NCBI GenBank assembly: GCA_903908165.1
Contig: CAIVQX010000168.1
Location: 1 to 33,918, forward strand
Direction of reading: 5' to 3'
Length of the DNA: 33,918 nucleotides
Origin: an uncultured Methylococcaceae bacterium
GTDB lineage: Bacteria > Pseudomonadota > Gammaproteobacteria > Methylococcales > Methylomonadaceae
Part shown: piece after piece, positions 15,448-24,479 of the stretch
How the letters are laid out: every line of letters begins with the position of its first letter
How positions within the stretch are numbered: position 1 is the first letter of the stretch
Position numbers and translations under genes: made by a program
The notes under the pieces: generated by a model
The model's input: only the letters and a program-made list of their open reading frames with translations
Told to the model about the DNA's origin: nothing
Database searches by the model: none

Positions 15448-16404
15448 ATGAATATGCACGAACAAACAAACCATTTAGCTTTCGTTTTTCCTGGTCAAGG
15501 CTCTCAATCCTTAGGCATGCTGAAAGACTTAGCGGCTAGCCATGTTGAAATAAATCACACTTTTGAACGAGCATCTGATGCATTAGGTAAAGATTTATGG
15601 GCTATCGTTACAAATGGCCCAGAAGAAACACTTAATCAAACACAAAACACCCAGCCTATCATGTTGGCTGCCGGTTTTGCAGTTTGGGAAGTGTGGTGCA
15701 AACACAGCGCTATTAGACCAAAATGGATGGCGGGCCATAGTCTTGGTGAGTATACAGCACTAGTTTGCTCAGGCGCACTGACCTTTGAAGATGGTATAAA
15801 GCTCGTTGCGGTGAGAGGACAATTAATGCAAGATGCTGTACCGTTAGGCATTGGTTCGATGGCTGCAATATTAGGACTTGAAGATCAACAAATTGTTGAT
15901 ATTTGCGCTCAAGCTGCCGAACATGAAGTTGTTTCTGCCGTTAATTTTAATGCCCCCGGTCAAGTTGTCATTGCTGGCAATCTAACTGCAGTTGAAAGAG
16001 CTATAATCGCCGCAAAAGATGCAGGCGCTAAACGGGCTATATTATTGCCAGTTAGCGTCCCATCTCATTGTGAATTAATGAAATCAGCTGCCGAAAAACT
16101 TGATACATATCTCCTTAACACAGTTATTGCTGAGCCTAAAATGACTGTAATTCATAATGCAGATATTGCCTCGCATCACTCCCCAGAACAGATTCGCATT
16201 GCACTAACACAGCAACTATACAAACCTGTTCGCTGGGTAGAAAGCATTAAACTATTGAATGAGCAGGGGGTTACATGCTTTGTCGAATGCGGTCCCGGCA
16301 AAGTGTTAATTGGTTTAAATAAACGTATAGCCAAAGATGCTGAGCATTTTTCTATTTATAATTCTGAAACATTAATTGAGGTATTGGAGCAATTCAATGA
16401 CTAA
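15448..16404 (+). CDS. fabD: malonyl-CoA:ACP malonyltransferase
   Basis: 318 aa, usual length. FVFPGQGSQSLGML forms the oxyanion part, MAGHSLGEYTALV carries the nucleophile Ser98, and the catalytic His segment is ILLPVSVPSHCELM. The end has VECGPGKVLIGLNKRI. It loads malonyl groups onto ACP. The start, ATG 15448, is 11 bp after fabH and has no clear Shine-Dalgarno; a second ATG two codons in is also possible. Its 3' end overlaps fabG by 8 bp. Confidence 0.96.
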   Translation: MNMHEQTNHLAFVFPGQGSQSLGMLKDLAASHVEINHTFERASDALGKDLWAIVTNGPEETLNQTQNTQPIMLAAGFAVWEVWCKHSAIRPKWMAGHSLGEYTALVCSGALTFEDGIKLVAVRGQLMQDAVPLGIGSMAAILGLEDQQIVDICAQAAEHEVVSAVNFNAPGQVVIAGNLTAVERAIIAAKDAGAKRAILLPVSVPSHCELMKSAAEKLDTYLLNTVIAEPKMTVIHNADIASHHSPEQIRIALTQQLYKPVRWVESIKLLNEQGVTCFVECGPGKVLIGLNKRIAKDAEHFSIYNSETLIEVLEQFND

Positions 16405-17125
16405 GCAAATAGCTCTCGTAACTGGGGCAAGTCGAGGTATCGGCAAAGCAATTGCCGAAAAATTAAGTGAAGATGGTTTTTTTGTTGTAGGCACTGCAAC
16501 ATCCGATACGGGTGCTGACTCAATTTCTGCTTATCTAGGTGATAATGGCAAGGGTCTTAAGCTTGACGTAGCTGATAGCGACTCAATAACTGCTGTTATT
16601 AAAACAATTAATGATGACTTTGGAGTCCCTACAGTATTAGTTAATAATGCAGGTATAACTAGAGATAATCTATTAATGCGAATGAAAGATGATGAATGGG
16701 ATGATATTATTAATACTAATTTGACGTCCGTTTTTCGCATGAGTAAGGCCGTTTTACGTGGCATGATGAAAGTTAAATCAGGGCGTATAATAAATATTTC
16801 ATCCGTAGTAGGCTTTACCGGTAATGCAGGGCAAGCCAACTACGCAGCAGCAAAAGCCGGGATGATCGGTTTTGCCAAATCAATGGCAAAGGAAGTCGGT
16901 TCAAGAAACATTACTATTAACACCGTTGCACCTGGATTTATAGATACTGATATGACCAGAGAATTAAGTGACGAAATTAAGGATGCCTTATTATCATCGA
17001 TTCCGCTGAATCGTTTAGGAAAGGGCAAAGAAATTGCTCATGCTGTAGCATTTCTTGCTTCGGCTGGTGCAGGTTATATTACGGGCGAAACAATTCACGT
17101 TAATGGTGGAATGTTTATGCCTTAA
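16397..17125 (+). CDS. fabG: 3-oxoacyl-ACP reductase
   Basis: NADPH-dependent short-chain dehydrogenase of 242 aa: TGASRGIG cofactor loop (10-17), LVNNAG, and the catalytic Ser136, Tyr149 and Lys153 (ISSVVGFTGNAGQANYAAAK). I chose ATG 16397 because GGAG lies 7 nt upstream and the length then matches E. coli FabG (244 aa). A longer frame from 16376 adds seven unrelated residues. The gene overlaps fabD by 8 bp. Confidence 0.97.
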   Translation: MTKQIALVTGASRGIGKAIAEKLSEDGFFVVGTATSDTGADSISAYLGDNGKGLKLDVADSDSITAVIKTINDDFGVPTVLVNNAGITRDNLLMRMKDDEWDDIINTNLTSVFRMSKAVLRGMMKVKSGRIINISSVVGFTGNAGQANYAAAKAGMIGFAKSMAKEVGSRNITINTVAPGFIDTDMTRELSDEIKDALLSSIPLNRLGKGKEIAHAVAFLASAGAGYITGETIHVNGGMFMP

Positions 17126-17129
17126 TAGG

Positions 17130-17157
17130 GTGACATTGCTGTAATATTAAGTATAAT
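17130..17157 (+). promoter_or_regulatory. sigma-70 promoter for acpP
   Basis: GTGACA (17130-17135), 16-bp spacer, and a perfect TATAAT (17152-17157), starting 5 bp after the fabG stop. The expected start point (about 17164) falls inside the hairpin at 17159-17190, so the transcript would begin with part of that structure. This would let acpP be expressed above the level of the fab genes. Confidence 0.65.
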
Positions 17158-17158
17158 T

Positions 17159-17190
17159 GCCACGCCATCTGGATTTGCCAGATACGTGGC
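17159..17190 (+). other. hairpin in the acpP upstream region
   Basis: GCCACG and ATCTGG (17159-17172) pair with CCAGAT and CGTGGC (17178-17190), separated by a small internal loop (CC/A), with an ATTTG terminal loop. No T-run follows, so it is more likely to slow read-through from fabG or stabilise mRNA than to terminate. Confidence 0.45.
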
Positions 17191-17265
17191 TCCAGTAAAA
17201 ACTAATAACAATACCAATGTAAGTTTCAGAAACTGAACAACTATCATTGTTTGAGGAAAATAATT

Positions 17266-17496
17266 ATGAGTAACATTGAAGAACGAGTAAAAAAAATTGT
17301 CGCTGAGCAATTAGGTGTTAAAGAAGATATCGCTAATGATGCTTCATTTGTAGATGATCTTGGTGCTGACTCTCTTGATACCGTTGAACTCGTTATGGCT
17401 CTTGAAGAAGAATTCGAATGTGAAATTCCAGATGATGAAGCCGAAAAAATCACAACCGTTCAACAAGCTATTGATTACGTAGAAAAAAACGCGTAA
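17266..17496 (+). CDS. acpP: acyl carrier protein
   Basis: 76 aa acidic protein with the phosphopantetheine site [15 protein letters not shown] (Ser36), starting [17 protein letters not shown] and ending [11 protein letters not shown]. It carries all fatty-acyl intermediates. ATG 17266 has GAGGA 8-9 nt upstream; a TTG five codons earlier is unlikely. It is flanked by its own promoter and a strong terminator. Confidence 0.98.
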   Translation: MSNIEERVKKIVAEQLGVKEDIANDASFVDDLGADSLDTVELVMALEEEFECEIPDDEAEKITTVQQAIDYVEKNA

Positions 17497-17505
17497 GACT
17501 GATTA

Positions 17506-17546
17506 TCAGTGGATAAGCATAACTTATCCACTGAATAGCTGTTTTT
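17506..17546 (+). terminator. intrinsic terminator after acpP
   Basis: TCAGTGGATAAG (17506-17517) and CTTATCCACTGA (17523-17534) form a perfect 12-bp stem with a CATAA loop. A T5 run follows at 17542-17546, 7 nt after the stem. It lies 10 nt after the acpP stop and should largely separate acpP from fabF. Confidence 0.75.
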
Positions 17547-17678
17547 AAACAACATCTATAGAAAATATCTGATAATACATCAGGTATTTACCATAAGAAA
17601 TTGTTACCGTTGTTTTAAGCAGTATTTAAATCAACTCCTCGCTAACCACCTCTTCACTTTATCTTACGGTACATTACA

Positions 17679-18923
17679 TTGAGTAAACGTCGAGTTGTTA
17701 TAACTGGATTGGGTGCGGTTACATGTTTAGCCAACACTGTCACAGAAACATGGAATGGTATTCTTAATGCCAAAAGCGGCATAAGTCCAATAGACTCTTT
17801 TAATATAAGTCCTTTTGCCAGCACTTTTGGCGGAGTTATAAGAGATTTTGATATTACACAATATATTCCTGAAAAAGATGCAAAACGAATGGATGGGTTT
17901 ATCCACTACGGTATTGCTGCAGGCTGTCAAGCAATTGAGGATTCTGGAATCGAAGTAACTGAAGCTAATGCAGAGCGAATCGGAGTAGCAATAGGCTCTG
18001 GAATTGGTGGTATCACAGGGATTGAAGAGTGCTATGCAACCTACGAAAAAAATGGGCCACGCCGCATATCTCCTTTCTTTGTTCCTGGCAACATTATTAA
18101 TATGATCTCAGGTAACCTTTCAATCATATACGGCTTAAAAGGTCCTAACTTTTCAATTGTTACCGCCTGCGCTACAGGCACCCATAATATTGGCGATGCC
18201 GCTAGATTAATCAGTTATGGTGATGCTGACGTCATGGTTGCCGGTGGCGCAGAGCGCTGCACAACATCTCCGACTGCAATGGGAGGATTCGCATCTGCCA
18301 AGGCATTATCTCGTCGTAATGATGACCCACAAGCCGCAAGCCGTCCTTGGGATAAAGACCGCGATGGTTTTGTATTAAGCGATGGAGCCGGTGTAGTTGT
18401 TCTTGAAGAACTGGAGCATGCTAAAGCCCGTGGCGCAAAAATTTATGCTGAATTAATTGGTTATGGTATGAGCGGTGACGCCTATCATATAACAACACCA
18501 TCAGCCGGCGGAGAAGGTGCTGCAAGATGTATGAAAAATGCCCTGCGTGATGCAAAATTAAATACAACTGAAGTTGATTACATCAATGCACATGGCACTT
18601 CAACTCCAGCAGGCGACGTTGGTGAAACCCATGCGATGAAAGCAGCACTTGGCGATCATGCTTATAAGGTTGCTATTAGCTCTACAAAATCAATGATTGG
18701 TCACATGTTAGGAGCCGCAGGTGGTATTGAGGCGGTTCTTACCGCCTTAAGTATTAAAAATCAAATCGCCCCACCAACAATAAACTTAGATAACCAAGAT
18801 CCAGAGTGCGACCTTGATTTTGTTCCTAATACTGCAAGAGATATGAAAATTGAAGTAGCCATATCCAATTCGTTTGGTTTTGGCGGCACTAATGGGACCT
18901 TGATTTTTAAACGTTACGATTAG
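17679..18923 (+). CDS. fabF: 3-oxoacyl-ACP synthase II (KAS II)
   Basis: 414 aa, matching E. coli FabF along its length. Cys164 lies in [13 protein letters not shown]; the two catalytic histidines are in [11 protein letters not shown] and [15 protein letters not shown]; and the end has [17 protein letters not shown]. It elongates acyl chains and controls unsaturated chain length. The start is TTG 17679 ([12 protein letters not shown]), exactly where homologues begin. Only a weak ACGG precedes it and no ATG is available. The 182-bp gap to acpP contains the acpP terminator; I found no clear promoter for fabF. Confidence 0.96.
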   Translation: MSKRRVVITGLGAVTCLANTVTETWNGILNAKSGISPIDSFNISPFASTFGGVIRDFDITQYIPEKDAKRMDGFIHYGIAAGCQAIEDSGIEVTEANAERIGVAIGSGIGGITGIEECYATYEKNGPRRISPFFVPGNIINMISGNLSIIYGLKGPNFSIVTACATGTHNIGDAARLISYGDADVMVAGGAERCTTSPTAMGGFASAKALSRRNDDPQAASRPWDKDRDGFVLSDGAGVVVLEELEHAKARGAKIYAELIGYGMSGDAYHITTPSAGGEGAARCMKNALRDAKLNTTEVDYINAHGTSTPAGDVGETHAMKAALGDHAYKVAISSTKSMIGHMLGAAGGIEAVLTALSIKNQIAPPTINLDNQDPECDLDFVPNTARDMKIEVAISNSFGFGGTNGTLIFKRYD

Positions 18924-18953
18924 GATTTAGAAGTCAAAGTCACGCCTCCGCTA

Positions 18954-19787
18954 ATGAATCTAATTAATGGTGAATTTAGGGAATACATAGAGGTAGCTGA
19001 TAGAGGCTTCCAATATGGAGATGGCTTATTTGAAACAATTGCTGTAATTAATCAACAACCTGTTTTTCTTGATAGACATATCAATAGGATAAAAGCAGGT
19101 TGCTTTAGGCTTCAAATTCCTTTCCCATCTATTGACCTTCTAATTACTGAAGCTCATCAACTATCCAAGCAATCAACCAACGGTATTCTTAAATTAATAC
19201 TTACTCGCGGATCAGGAGGTAGAGGCTACCGAATGCCTGATATTATCAACACCACTCGTGTCTTTAGCTTGTTTCCACCTCCAAATTATCCGGTCTCCCT
19301 CAGAGAGCAAGGTATAATTGCCCGTTTTTGTGACACCCGTTTAGGTTTAAATCCACTATTAGCAGGGATCAAACATTTGAATCGGCTAGAACAAATAATG
19401 GCTCGGTCTGAATGGACAAATCCAGATATTAAAGAAGGTATTATGCTTGACATAAATGGGCATATCATTGAAGGAACAATGACTAATCTTTTCTATTATA
19501 AAAATAATACACTTTATACCTCAGTACTCGAATCTTCAGGCGTTGCTGGAGTGATACGTGGCGTTATAATAGAAATTTGTTCTAATGCAGGCTTTCCTGT
19601 AATAGAACATACCTTTACTAAAAAAGAGCTTCTATCTGCTGAAGAAATATTCGTCTGCAACTCGATTATTGGCATTTGGCCAGTAAAACAAATTGAACAA
19701 ACATGCTTTAAGGTTGGATCGGAAACACAGAAACTGCAAAATAAGTTGGCTCAATTCCAAATAAAGGCGCATAAAGGTGATGATTAG
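18954..19787 (+). CDS. pabC: aminodeoxychorismate lyase
   Basis: 277 aa fold-type IV PLP enzyme that makes p-aminobenzoate for folate and, in organisms with this C1 pathway, probably for the pterin carriers too. Signatures: ADRGFQYGDGLFETIAV, LTRGSGGRGYRMP, the PLP lysine at about residue 140 in AGIKHLNRLEQIMA, and EGTMTNLFYYKNNTLYT. Lower-likelihood alternatives are branched-chain or D-amino-acid aminotransferases; the position between fabF and mltG is the conserved pabC place. ATG 18954 is 30 bp after fabF. The end overlaps mltG by 11 bp. Confidence 0.92.
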   Translation: MNLINGEFREYIEVADRGFQYGDGLFETIAVINQQPVFLDRHINRIKAGCFRLQIPFPSIDLLITEAHQLSKQSTNGILKLILTRGSGGRGYRMPDIINTTRVFSLFPPPNYPVSLREQGIIARFCDTRLGLNPLLAGIKHLNRLEQIMARSEWTNPDIKEGIMLDINGHIIEGTMTNLFYYKNNTLYTSVLESSGVAGVIRGVIIEICSNAGFPVIEHTFTKKELLSAEEIFVCNSIIGIWPVKQIEQTCFKVGSETQKLQNKLAQFQIKAHKGDD

Positions 19788-20808
19788 AATCATCACCTTT
19801 ATTTTTATTGCTCTTTTTTTAGTATGTAACTGGGCTTGGCATGATTTCAAAATAGCTACAAGTTCACCTGTTCTTGCTACTGGCCCCATTACAGTAGAAA
19901 TTAACAAAGGCGCTTCTTTTAATCAAATAACTAAAGAACTACTAGACCATAAAGTAAACTTTAAACCATTTTGGTTTAAAGTTATTGCTGTTCAAAAAAA
20001 GTCATTTAAAAACCTTAAGGCAGGTGAATATGAATTAACTACGGGCATTACACTGCCTGAAATATTAGATATGTTTGTGCAAGGTAAAACCAAACAACAC
20101 ACCATAACCTTCCCTGAGGGACTGAGCTTTAAAGAAATAGCAAAGGAAATTGAAAACAATTCTAATCTGGACCACACCACGCAACACATTAAATATGACC
20201 AAATAATGATGCAAATAAGCTCTATCAAGCAAAATGCACCACAATATTTCGGCATACCTTCTAACCTACCTGAGGGTCTTTTTTTTCCAGACACCTATTA
20301 TTTCGAAAAACATACTTCTGACATTGCCTTATTAAAAAGAGCTCACGATAAAATGTTAAAAGTATTGGAAGCAGAATGGAAAAATAAAGCTGATAATTTA
20401 CCCTTAAAAACACCTTATGATGCTTTGATACTTGCATCAATTGTAGAAAAAGAAACTGCACAGGTCACAGAAAGACCGCTCATAGCAGGCGTCTTTATAC
20501 GTAGACTCCAAACAGGTATGTTACTTCAAACAGATCCTACCGTTATTTACGGTATGAGTGATAATTATAAGGGCAATATTAGTTCTACAGACTTAAAAAC
20601 AACAACTCCTTATAATACATACCAAATAAAAGGCTTACCTCCAACACCAATCGCAATGCCGGGGCGTGAAGCAATTAATGCATCCTTGCATCCAGATAAT
20701 AGCAATAATTTATATTTTGTAGCTCGTGGAGATGGTACTCACCAATTTTCTGCTACATTGAGCGAACATAATCTAGCAGTCAATCAATTTCAAAGGAAGC
20801 AGAAATGA
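19777..20808 (+). CDS. mltG: endolytic murein transglycosylase MltG (YceG-like)
   Basis: 343 aa with one N-terminal membrane anchor (IITFIFIALFLVCNWAW), a LysM-like region and the YceG catalytic domain: LPEGLFFPDTYYF, the catalytic Glu near 224 in LASIVEKETA, AGVFIRRLQTGMLLQTDPTVIYG, TPYNTYQIKGLPPTPIAMPG and the end of the domain YFVARGDGTHQFS. It cuts nascent glycan strands at the inner membrane. GTG 19777 has AAAGG 9 nt upstream; ATG 19780 is the adjacent alternative. It overlaps pabC and tmk (ATGA). Confidence 0.95.
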   Translation: MMIRIITFIFIALFLVCNWAWHDFKIATSSPVLATGPITVEINKGASFNQITKELLDHKVNFKPFWFKVIAVQKKSFKNLKAGEYELTTGITLPEILDMFVQGKTKQHTITFPEGLSFKEIAKEIENNSNLDHTTQHIKYDQIMMQISSIKQNAPQYFGIPSNLPEGLFFPDTYYFEKHTSDIALLKRAHDKMLKVLEAEWKNKADNLPLKTPYDALILASIVEKETAQVTERPLIAGVFIRRLQTGMLLQTDPTVIYGMSDNYKGNISSTDLKTTTPYNTYQIKGLPPTPIAMPGREAINASLHPDNSNNLYFVARGDGTHQFSATLSEHNLAVNQFQRKQK

Positions 20809-21425
20809 TACGAGGTAAATTTATAACACTAGAGGGTGGAGAAGGTGTAGGGAAGACAACCAATTTAGCATTTATAAAATCATGCTTAGAGCAATATAAA
20901 GTTACTGTTACTTTAACCAGAGAACCAGGAGGCACAGAGCTAGCAGAAAAATTACGCCAATTACTGCTTAATAAAGACGGCGAAGCAATTTCAGAACAAG
21001 CTGAACTATTGATGATCTTTGCCGCTCGTGCCCAACACATTAAACACGTAATCGAACCGGCTTTAGCAAAAGGCAACTGGGTACTTTGCGATCGCTTTAC
21101 TGATGCGACTTACGCATACCAAGGTGGTGGAAGAAATATAAATAGATGCTCTATTGAATGGCTAGAGAATCTAGTTCAAAAGAAGCTGAAGCCGGATTTA
21201 ACAATATTACTTGATGCTCCAATTGAAATAGGATTAGCGCGAGCAAAGAAGCGAGCCAATCTTGATCGCTTTGAATCTGAGAAAACCATTTTTTTCGAAC
21301 AAGTAAGGCAATCTTATCTATTTCAAGCAGCACAATATCCTGAACGAATTAAATTAATTAAAGCCGATCAACCCTTAACCCTTGTACAAAATGAGTTAGC
21401 AGAAATTATTGAGACCTTTTTTTAA
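20805..21425 (+). CDS. tmk: thymidylate kinase
   Basis: 206 aa: P-loop EGGEGVGKTT (10-19), the TREPGGTELAEKLR segment, the DRF motif with LCDRFTDATYAYQGGGR, and the lid region ARAKKRANLDRFE. It phosphorylates dTMP to dTDP. The ATG overlaps the mltG stop and its TAA overlaps the holB ATG by one base, in the standard mltG-tmk-holB order. Confidence 0.97.
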   Translation: MIRGKFITLEGGEGVGKTTNLAFIKSCLEQYKVTVTLTREPGGTELAEKLRQLLLNKDGEAISEQAELLMIFAARAQHIKHVIEPALAKGNWVLCDRFTDATYAYQGGGRNINRCSIEWLENLVQKKLKPDLTILLDAPIEIGLARAKKRANLDRFESEKTIFFEQVRQSYLFQAAQYPERIKLIKADQPLTLVQNELAEIIETFF

Positions 21426-22420
21426 TGGCCGCATTACCTTGGCAACATAGAAATTGGGCTCATCTTTGTGATTACAGGCAACAAAATCGCATTCCTCAGG
21501 CTTTACTTATTACCGGAAACAAAGGACTTGGAAAATTCCATTTAGCTAATCAATTTGCATTTTCACTACTTTGTAACGAGCCCACAATTGATGGCTTAAA
21601 CTGTGAGAAGTGTAGCTCGTGTTTACTAATTAAAGCCGAAACGCATCCAGATTTTATCATCGTAAGGCCTGAAGAGCCAAGCAAAGGCATCAATATAGGG
21701 CAAATTCGTAACCTGTTGACTTACCTAACATTAAAGCCTCAATTTGAAAAGTACCGCATCGTCATCTTAAACCCTGCTGACCTTATGAATAATGCGGCAG
21801 CGAATGCCTTTCTAAAATGTTTAGAAGAACCTACAGAACACACTGTTATTATGCTAGTTAGTGAAAAACCATCTCACCTTCCTGCAACTATTGTCAGCCG
21901 CTGCCAAAAATTATGTGTAACTAAACCTGATATAGAAACGTTCACTAGTTGGCTTACAGCAAGGAATACTAAAACAGCAATAAAAGATATTTTAAGTATA
22001 TATAAGCTAACACAAGGCTCACCATTTCTAGCTTTAGACTATATTAATAGTGAATCGTTAACACTTCGTGATTCATGCTTTAAAGCATGGATAGATATCG
22101 CCCATAAAAAAATACATCCCGTCATTGTCGCTGAAGGTTGGCATAAACTGCCAGAATCACTGCTATTATCCTGGATTACATCTTGGATTATTGACATTAT
22201 TAAATGTTATTATCGAATAAATGGTGACCAACTTAATAATCCAGATTTAAAAGAATCATTTGAAGAGCTAGCGCAACAAGTGGAACTGGAAAAACTTTAT
22301 TTATTGTATGACTCAATTCTTCTGAGTCAAGATCGACTCAGTACGTCAATAAATAAGCACGCAATGTTCGAAGAAATTCTAATACAATGGAACCAGCTTA
22401 ACATAAACAAAACAACATGA
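21425..22420 (+). CDS. holB: DNA polymerase III subunit delta'
   Basis: 331 aa clamp-loader subunit. ITGNKGLGKFHLANQFA is a P-loop remnant lacking the final Ser/Thr, as expected since delta' does not hydrolyse ATP. Four cysteines (LLCNEP...CEKCSSC) form the zinc site. Further matches are HPDF, IGQIRNLLTYLTLKPQ, NAAANAFLKCLEEPTEHTV, and the SRC motif in ATIVSRCQKL. One-base overlap with tmk; ATGA overlap with the PilZ gene. Confidence 0.95.
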   Translation: MAALPWQHRNWAHLCDYRQQNRIPQALLITGNKGLGKFHLANQFAFSLLCNEPTIDGLNCEKCSSCLLIKAETHPDFIIVRPEEPSKGINIGQIRNLLTYLTLKPQFEKYRIVILNPADLMNNAAANAFLKCLEEPTEHTVIMLVSEKPSHLPATIVSRCQKLCVTKPDIETFTSWLTARNTKTAIKDILSIYKLTQGSPFLALDYINSESLTLRDSCFKAWIDIAHKKIHPVIVAEGWHKLPESLLLSWITSWIIDIIKCYYRINGDQLNNPDLKESFEELAQQVELEKLYLLYDSILLSQDRLSTSINKHAMFEEILIQWNQLNINKTT

Positions 22421-22767
22421 CTGACTCCTCATCAAGACAAGGCATATTGACAATTACGATCAAAGACAAGAGTACATTATATGCTGCATATATGTCTTTT
22501 GTTATCAATGGAGGCTTGTTTATACCAACTAATCGTGACTATGAAATAGGACAAGAGATTTTTATCTTATTAAATCTCATGGATGAGCCTAATCGCCTTC
22601 CTATTAGCACTAAAATAATATGGAAAACACCTCCCCGGTCAGGAAGCTATAAATCCAGTGGCATTGGAGTACAATTCATTGACCAAAATGCGATCATTGT
22701 CCGCAACAAAATAGAGACCTATTTAGCAGGTGCTATAGCATCTGATCGACCAACTTATACTATGTAA
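22417..22767 (+). CDS. pilZ: PilZ domain protein (type IV pilus-associated)
   Basis: 116 aa. The sequence ILTITIKDKSTLYAAYMSFVINGGLFIPTNRDYEIG...IFILLNLMDEPNRLPISTKIIWKTPP...GIGVQFI matches the PilZ of Pseudomonas-type type IV pilus systems. The N-terminal RxxxR part of the c-di-GMP site is absent, as in that group, which binds partner proteins rather than c-di-GMP. The holB-pilZ-tatD order is conserved in gammaproteobacteria. ATGA overlap with holB. Confidence 0.92.
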   Translation: MTDSSSRQGILTITIKDKSTLYAAYMSFVINGGLFIPTNRDYEIGQEIFILLNLMDEPNRLPISTKIIWKTPPRSGSYKSSGIGVQFIDQNAIIVRNKIETYLAGAIASDRPTYTM

Positions 22768-22779
22768 TCCCAATACTTT

Positions 22780-23550
22780 ATGCTAATAGACTCTCACTGC
22801 CACCTTGATCGTATTGACCTTAAGCCCTATGAAAATGACTTTAACTGCTTCATGATAGAGGCAAAGGCGAGTCAACTTGAGCACCTTTTATGTATAGCCA
22901 TAGATTTAGAATCTTATCCAGCTATGCTAGAGCAAGTATTTAGTCACCCACAAATCTCAGTAACGGTTGGCGTTCATCCAAATGTTAAAGAATGCATAGA
23001 TCCAAGTATTGATGAGCTCGTTACATTAGGCAAACTAAATAAAGTGATTGGAATAGGTGAAACTGGCCTTGACTATTTTCGAAGTGATGGTGACTTGAAC
23101 TGGCAGCATCAACGCTTTAGAAATCATATTAGAGCAGCAAAAATCTTAAAAAAACCATTAATTATTCATACTCGTGAAGCCAAAACTGATACATTGAAAA
23201 TTCTAAAAGAAGAAGGCGCTGAAGAAGTTGGAGGGGTTATTCACTGCTTTACAGAAGACTGGGAATTCGCTCAAAAGGCATTGGATTTAAATTTCTATAT
23301 TTCATTTTCTGGAATAATAACATTCAATAATGCAGAAACAATTAAAGATACTGCGAAAAAAATACCGTCCGACAAATTTCTTATAGAAACAGACTCTCCC
23401 TATTTAGCGCCTACACCTTATAGAGGCAGGCCAAACTATCCAACGTACGTCCGTTATGTAGCGGAAAAAATAGCTGAATTAAGAGGTATTTCAGAACATA
23501 AAGTAGCAGATATGTCGACCAAAAATTTTTATACTCTATTCAACTTATAA
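22780..23550 (+). CDS. TatD family metal-dependent hydrolase (YcfH type)
   Basis: 256 aa amidohydrolase-fold protein: metal ligands in MLIDSHCHLDRIDL, VGVHPN, the Glu of IGIGETGLDYF, IIHTREAKTDTLKIL, GVIHCFTEDWEFAQKAL and the late FLIETDSPYLAPTPYRGRPN. E. coli relatives have 3'-5' DNase activity, and some act as D-aminoacyl-tRNA or quality-control hydrolases. Closest in pattern to YcfH, which occupies the same place after holB. It starts 12 bp after pilZ and ends this block. Confidence 0.93.
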   Translation: MLIDSHCHLDRIDLKPYENDFNCFMIEAKASQLEHLLCIAIDLESYPAMLEQVFSHPQISVTVGVHPNVKECIDPSIDELVTLGKLNKVIGIGETGLDYFRSDGDLNWQHQRFRNHIRAAKILKKPLIIHTREAKTDTLKILKEEGAEEVGGVIHCFTEDWEFAQKALDLNFYISFSGIITFNNAETIKDTAKKIPSDKFLIETDSPYLAPTPYRGRPNYPTYVRYVAEKIAELRGISEHKVADMSTKNFYTLFNL

Positions 23551-23607
23551 TAACCAGTCATAATTTTTCTAAAAATGCAGTATAATTGAATAGATTAACT
23601 ATCGTTT

Positions 23608-23627
23608 CCATTTATAAAGATAAATGG
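23608..23627 (+). terminator. weak hairpin after tatD
   Basis: CCATTTA (23608-23614) and TAAATGG (23621-23627) form a perfect but AT-rich 7-bp stem with a 6-nt loop, 58 bp after the tatD stop. No clear T-run, so low confidence as a terminator. Confidence 0.3.
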
Positions 23628-23741
23628 TTAAATTCCTTTAAAATAGATTGACACACTAAATAACATTATGATTTTAAATGAAAAAAAATAGTTTTTCCTT
23701 TTGCGTACTCTAATTAGAAATTGCTTAACATTCATTTAGAA

Positions 23742-23771
23742 TTGACATGCGTCCCCTTTCTACTTTACAGT
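23742..23771 (+). promoter_or_regulatory. sigma-70 promoter for hps-phi
   Basis: A perfect TTGACA (23742-23747), 18-bp spacer, TACAGT (23766-23771, four of six matches). Predicted transcript start near 23778 gives a leader of about 58 nt before the hps ATG, which has CGGAG 9 nt upstream. A second TTGACA at 23648-23653 lacks a correctly spaced -10. Confidence 0.5.
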
Positions 23772-23835
23772 TATGTCCGCAAAACAAATACGTAACCAAC
23801 CATAACAATTAATATAACCCTTCGGAGCACTTATC

Positions 23836-24477
23836 ATGGCAAAACCATTAATACAAATGGCATTAGATTCACTGGATTTCGACGCAACCGTAGGTCTTGC
23901 TACCTTGGTAGCACCTCATGTTGATATTTTTGAAATTGGAACTCCTTGCATCAAGCACAATGGTATAAATTTAGTTAGAGAATTGAGAGCAAGATTCCCA
24001 GATAAATTATTGTTAGTTGATCTTAAAACAATGGATGCTGGCGAATACGAAGCAACTCCTTTCTATGCAGCTGGCGCTGACATATGTACAGTACTTGGCG
24101 TTTCTGGATTGGCAACTTGCCAAGGTGTTATCAAAGCAGCTAATGCTCATGGTGCTGAAGCACAAATTGACTTGATCAATGTTGAAGACAAAATAGCATG
24201 TGCAAGAGCAACTGCTGATGCAGGCGCACAAATCATGGGTATTCATACAGGTCTTGATGCTCAAGCTGCTGGCCATACTCCATTTGCTGACTTGAACGAC
24301 ATTGCTGCATTAGGTTTACCAGTAAGAATTTCAGTAGCTGGCGGCATTAAGCCTTCAACTGTTCAAGATGTTGTAAGAGCTGGCGCAAACATTATCGTAG
24401 TTGGCGCTGCCATCTATGGTGCAGCTTCCCCTGCAGATGCAGCTCGTGAAATTCGCGAATTGGTTGACGCGGTTTAA
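23836..24477 (+). CDS. hxlA: 3-hexulose-6-phosphate synthase
   Basis: Hps condenses formaldehyde with ribulose 5-phosphate, the first step of the RuMP pathway. 213 aa TIM-barrel of the OMP-decarboxylase suprafamily: IQMALDSLDFD, EIGTPCIKHNG, LLVDLKTMDAGEYE (the D-x-K-x-x-D signature), VLGVSGLATC, MGIHTGLDAQAAG and VRISVAGGIKPST. Strong ribosome-binding site. Two bases separate it from phi. This gene is diagnostic of formaldehyde assimilation by the RuMP route (or, in some other organisms, detoxification); here its neighbours support assimilation. Alternative name hps. Confidence 0.96.
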   Translation: MAKPLIQMALDSLDFDATVGLATLVAPHVDIFEIGTPCIKHNGINLVRELRARFPDKLLLVDLKTMDAGEYEATPFYAAGADICTVLGVSGLATCQGVIKAANAHGAEAQIDLINVEDKIACARATADAGAQIMGIHTGLDAQAAGHTPFADLNDIAALGLPVRISVAGGIKPSTVQDVVRAGANIIVVGAAIYGAASPADAAREIRELVDAV

Positions 24478-24479
24478 TC

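Noticed and set aside
23648-23672. TTGACA and TATGAT as a second promoter upstream of hps
   Set aside because: The spacer is only 13 bp, too short for sigma-70; the promoter at 23742-23771 is the better candidate.
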